Positions 27,839 through 27,941 of a stretch of DNA of 27,941 nucleotides are shown here, one piece after another; position 1 is the stretch's first letter; each line of letters begins with the position of its first letter. Both the position numbers and the translations under genes were made by a program. The stretch spans positions 1-27,941 of the forward strand of contig NZ_JAGLBG010000030.1 in assembly GCF_018260405.1 (NCBI RefSeq), in the 5' to 3' direction. Source of the DNA: Deinococcus sp. Lineage in GTDB: Bacteria; Deinococcota; Deinococci; Deinococcales; Deinococcaceae. The notes under the pieces were generated by a model, which was given only the letters and a program-made list of their open reading frames with translations, searched no databases and was not told the DNA's origin.

Positions 27839-27941
27839 TCAGAATATCTGTTCACCGCTGAGGTACAGCCACCTTTCGTCAAGCTGCACGAAGCGGCTGC
27901 GTTCCCGGAAGCGGTGGGCGCGGCCATTCGGAAGCCTCATG
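27839..27941 (-). CDS. YchJ-like (UPF0225) protein, C-terminal end only
   Basis: The last 34 codons of a gene entering from beyond the right edge of the window. The visible peptide ends ...FRERSRFVQLDERWLYLSG followed by EQIF and TGA. The ERSRF......W.Y..G pattern matches E. coli YchJ (IIERSRFLKENGQWYYIDG), an NTF2-fold protein family. The zinc-binding SEC-C tail of E. coli YchJ is missing, as in many shorter homologues. The function of the family is not settled. The start and N-terminal SEC-C-like motif are outside the window. Confidence 0.6.
   Translation of the reverse strand, partial: MRLPNGRAHRFRERSRFVQLDERWLYLSGEQIF

Overview
The window reads as a chromosomal segment of a Deinococcus-type bacterium. 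The evidence is high G+C, an adjacent NurA nuclease and HerA translocase pair, a UbiA-family prenyltransferase of the MqnP (futalosine menaquinone) type, a family 4 uracil-DNA glycosylase, short structured non-coding repeats, and many genes whose -10 hexamer lies only 6-8 nt upstream of the start codon. That last arrangement is the leaderless-mRNA layout known from Deinococcus. No plasmid or phage genes, intact insertion sequence, CRISPR array or tRNA was seen, so this is mostly core chromosome sprinkled with small repeats.

Layout. 1-1367: an MFS transporter behind a structured leader and a 24-codon upstream ORF. 1364-1744: two kinds of dispersed repeat. 1745-4622 (minus): glycosyltransferase, purE and purK. 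4623-4913: a SAM-riboswitch-like leader. 4914-9415 (plus): coupled metH-metF for methionine synthesis and one-carbon metabolism. 9416-9656: repeat-derived spacer. 9657-12146 (minus): yqeK, LCP-family protein and rsfS, linking ribosome silencing and cell-envelope assembly. 12274-13735 (minus): a hypothetical gene and mqnP. 13808-14662 (plus): pheA. 14785-15220 (minus): RNase P RNA with its own promoter and terminator. 15257-16380 (minus): a small membrane protein coupled to an RsuA/RluB-type pseudouridine synthase. 16576-18344 (plus): cdaA-cdaR, for c-di-AMP synthesis and its control.

18394-19957: a lipoprotein gene and an inositol-monophosphatase-family gene diverge from a spacer with a 13-bp tandem repeat. 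19958-20247: a degenerate second copy of the 141-bp repeat. 20248-23632 (plus): a possible NTF2-fold protein, then coupled nurA-herA for DNA-end processing. 23805-24407: an unknown membrane protein, convergent with a secreted LysM-NlpC/P60 peptidase (24483-25223, minus). 25543-26660 (plus): a small hypothetical gene and a family 4 UDG. 26731-27618 (minus): an SDR oxidoreductase whose promoter lies in a perfect 13-bp inverted repeat. 27839-27941 (minus): the 3' end of a YchJ-like gene running off the window.

The best candidates for something undescribed are the switch-like leader with coupled upstream ORF before the MFS gene, the P4-less SAM-type aptamer before metH, the 141-bp inverted-repeat-bounded element that supplies the MFS stop codon, the palindromic element within the metH reading frame, and the operator-like palindrome at the SDR promoter. 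All are based on reading the sequence by eye. No database search or folding program was run.
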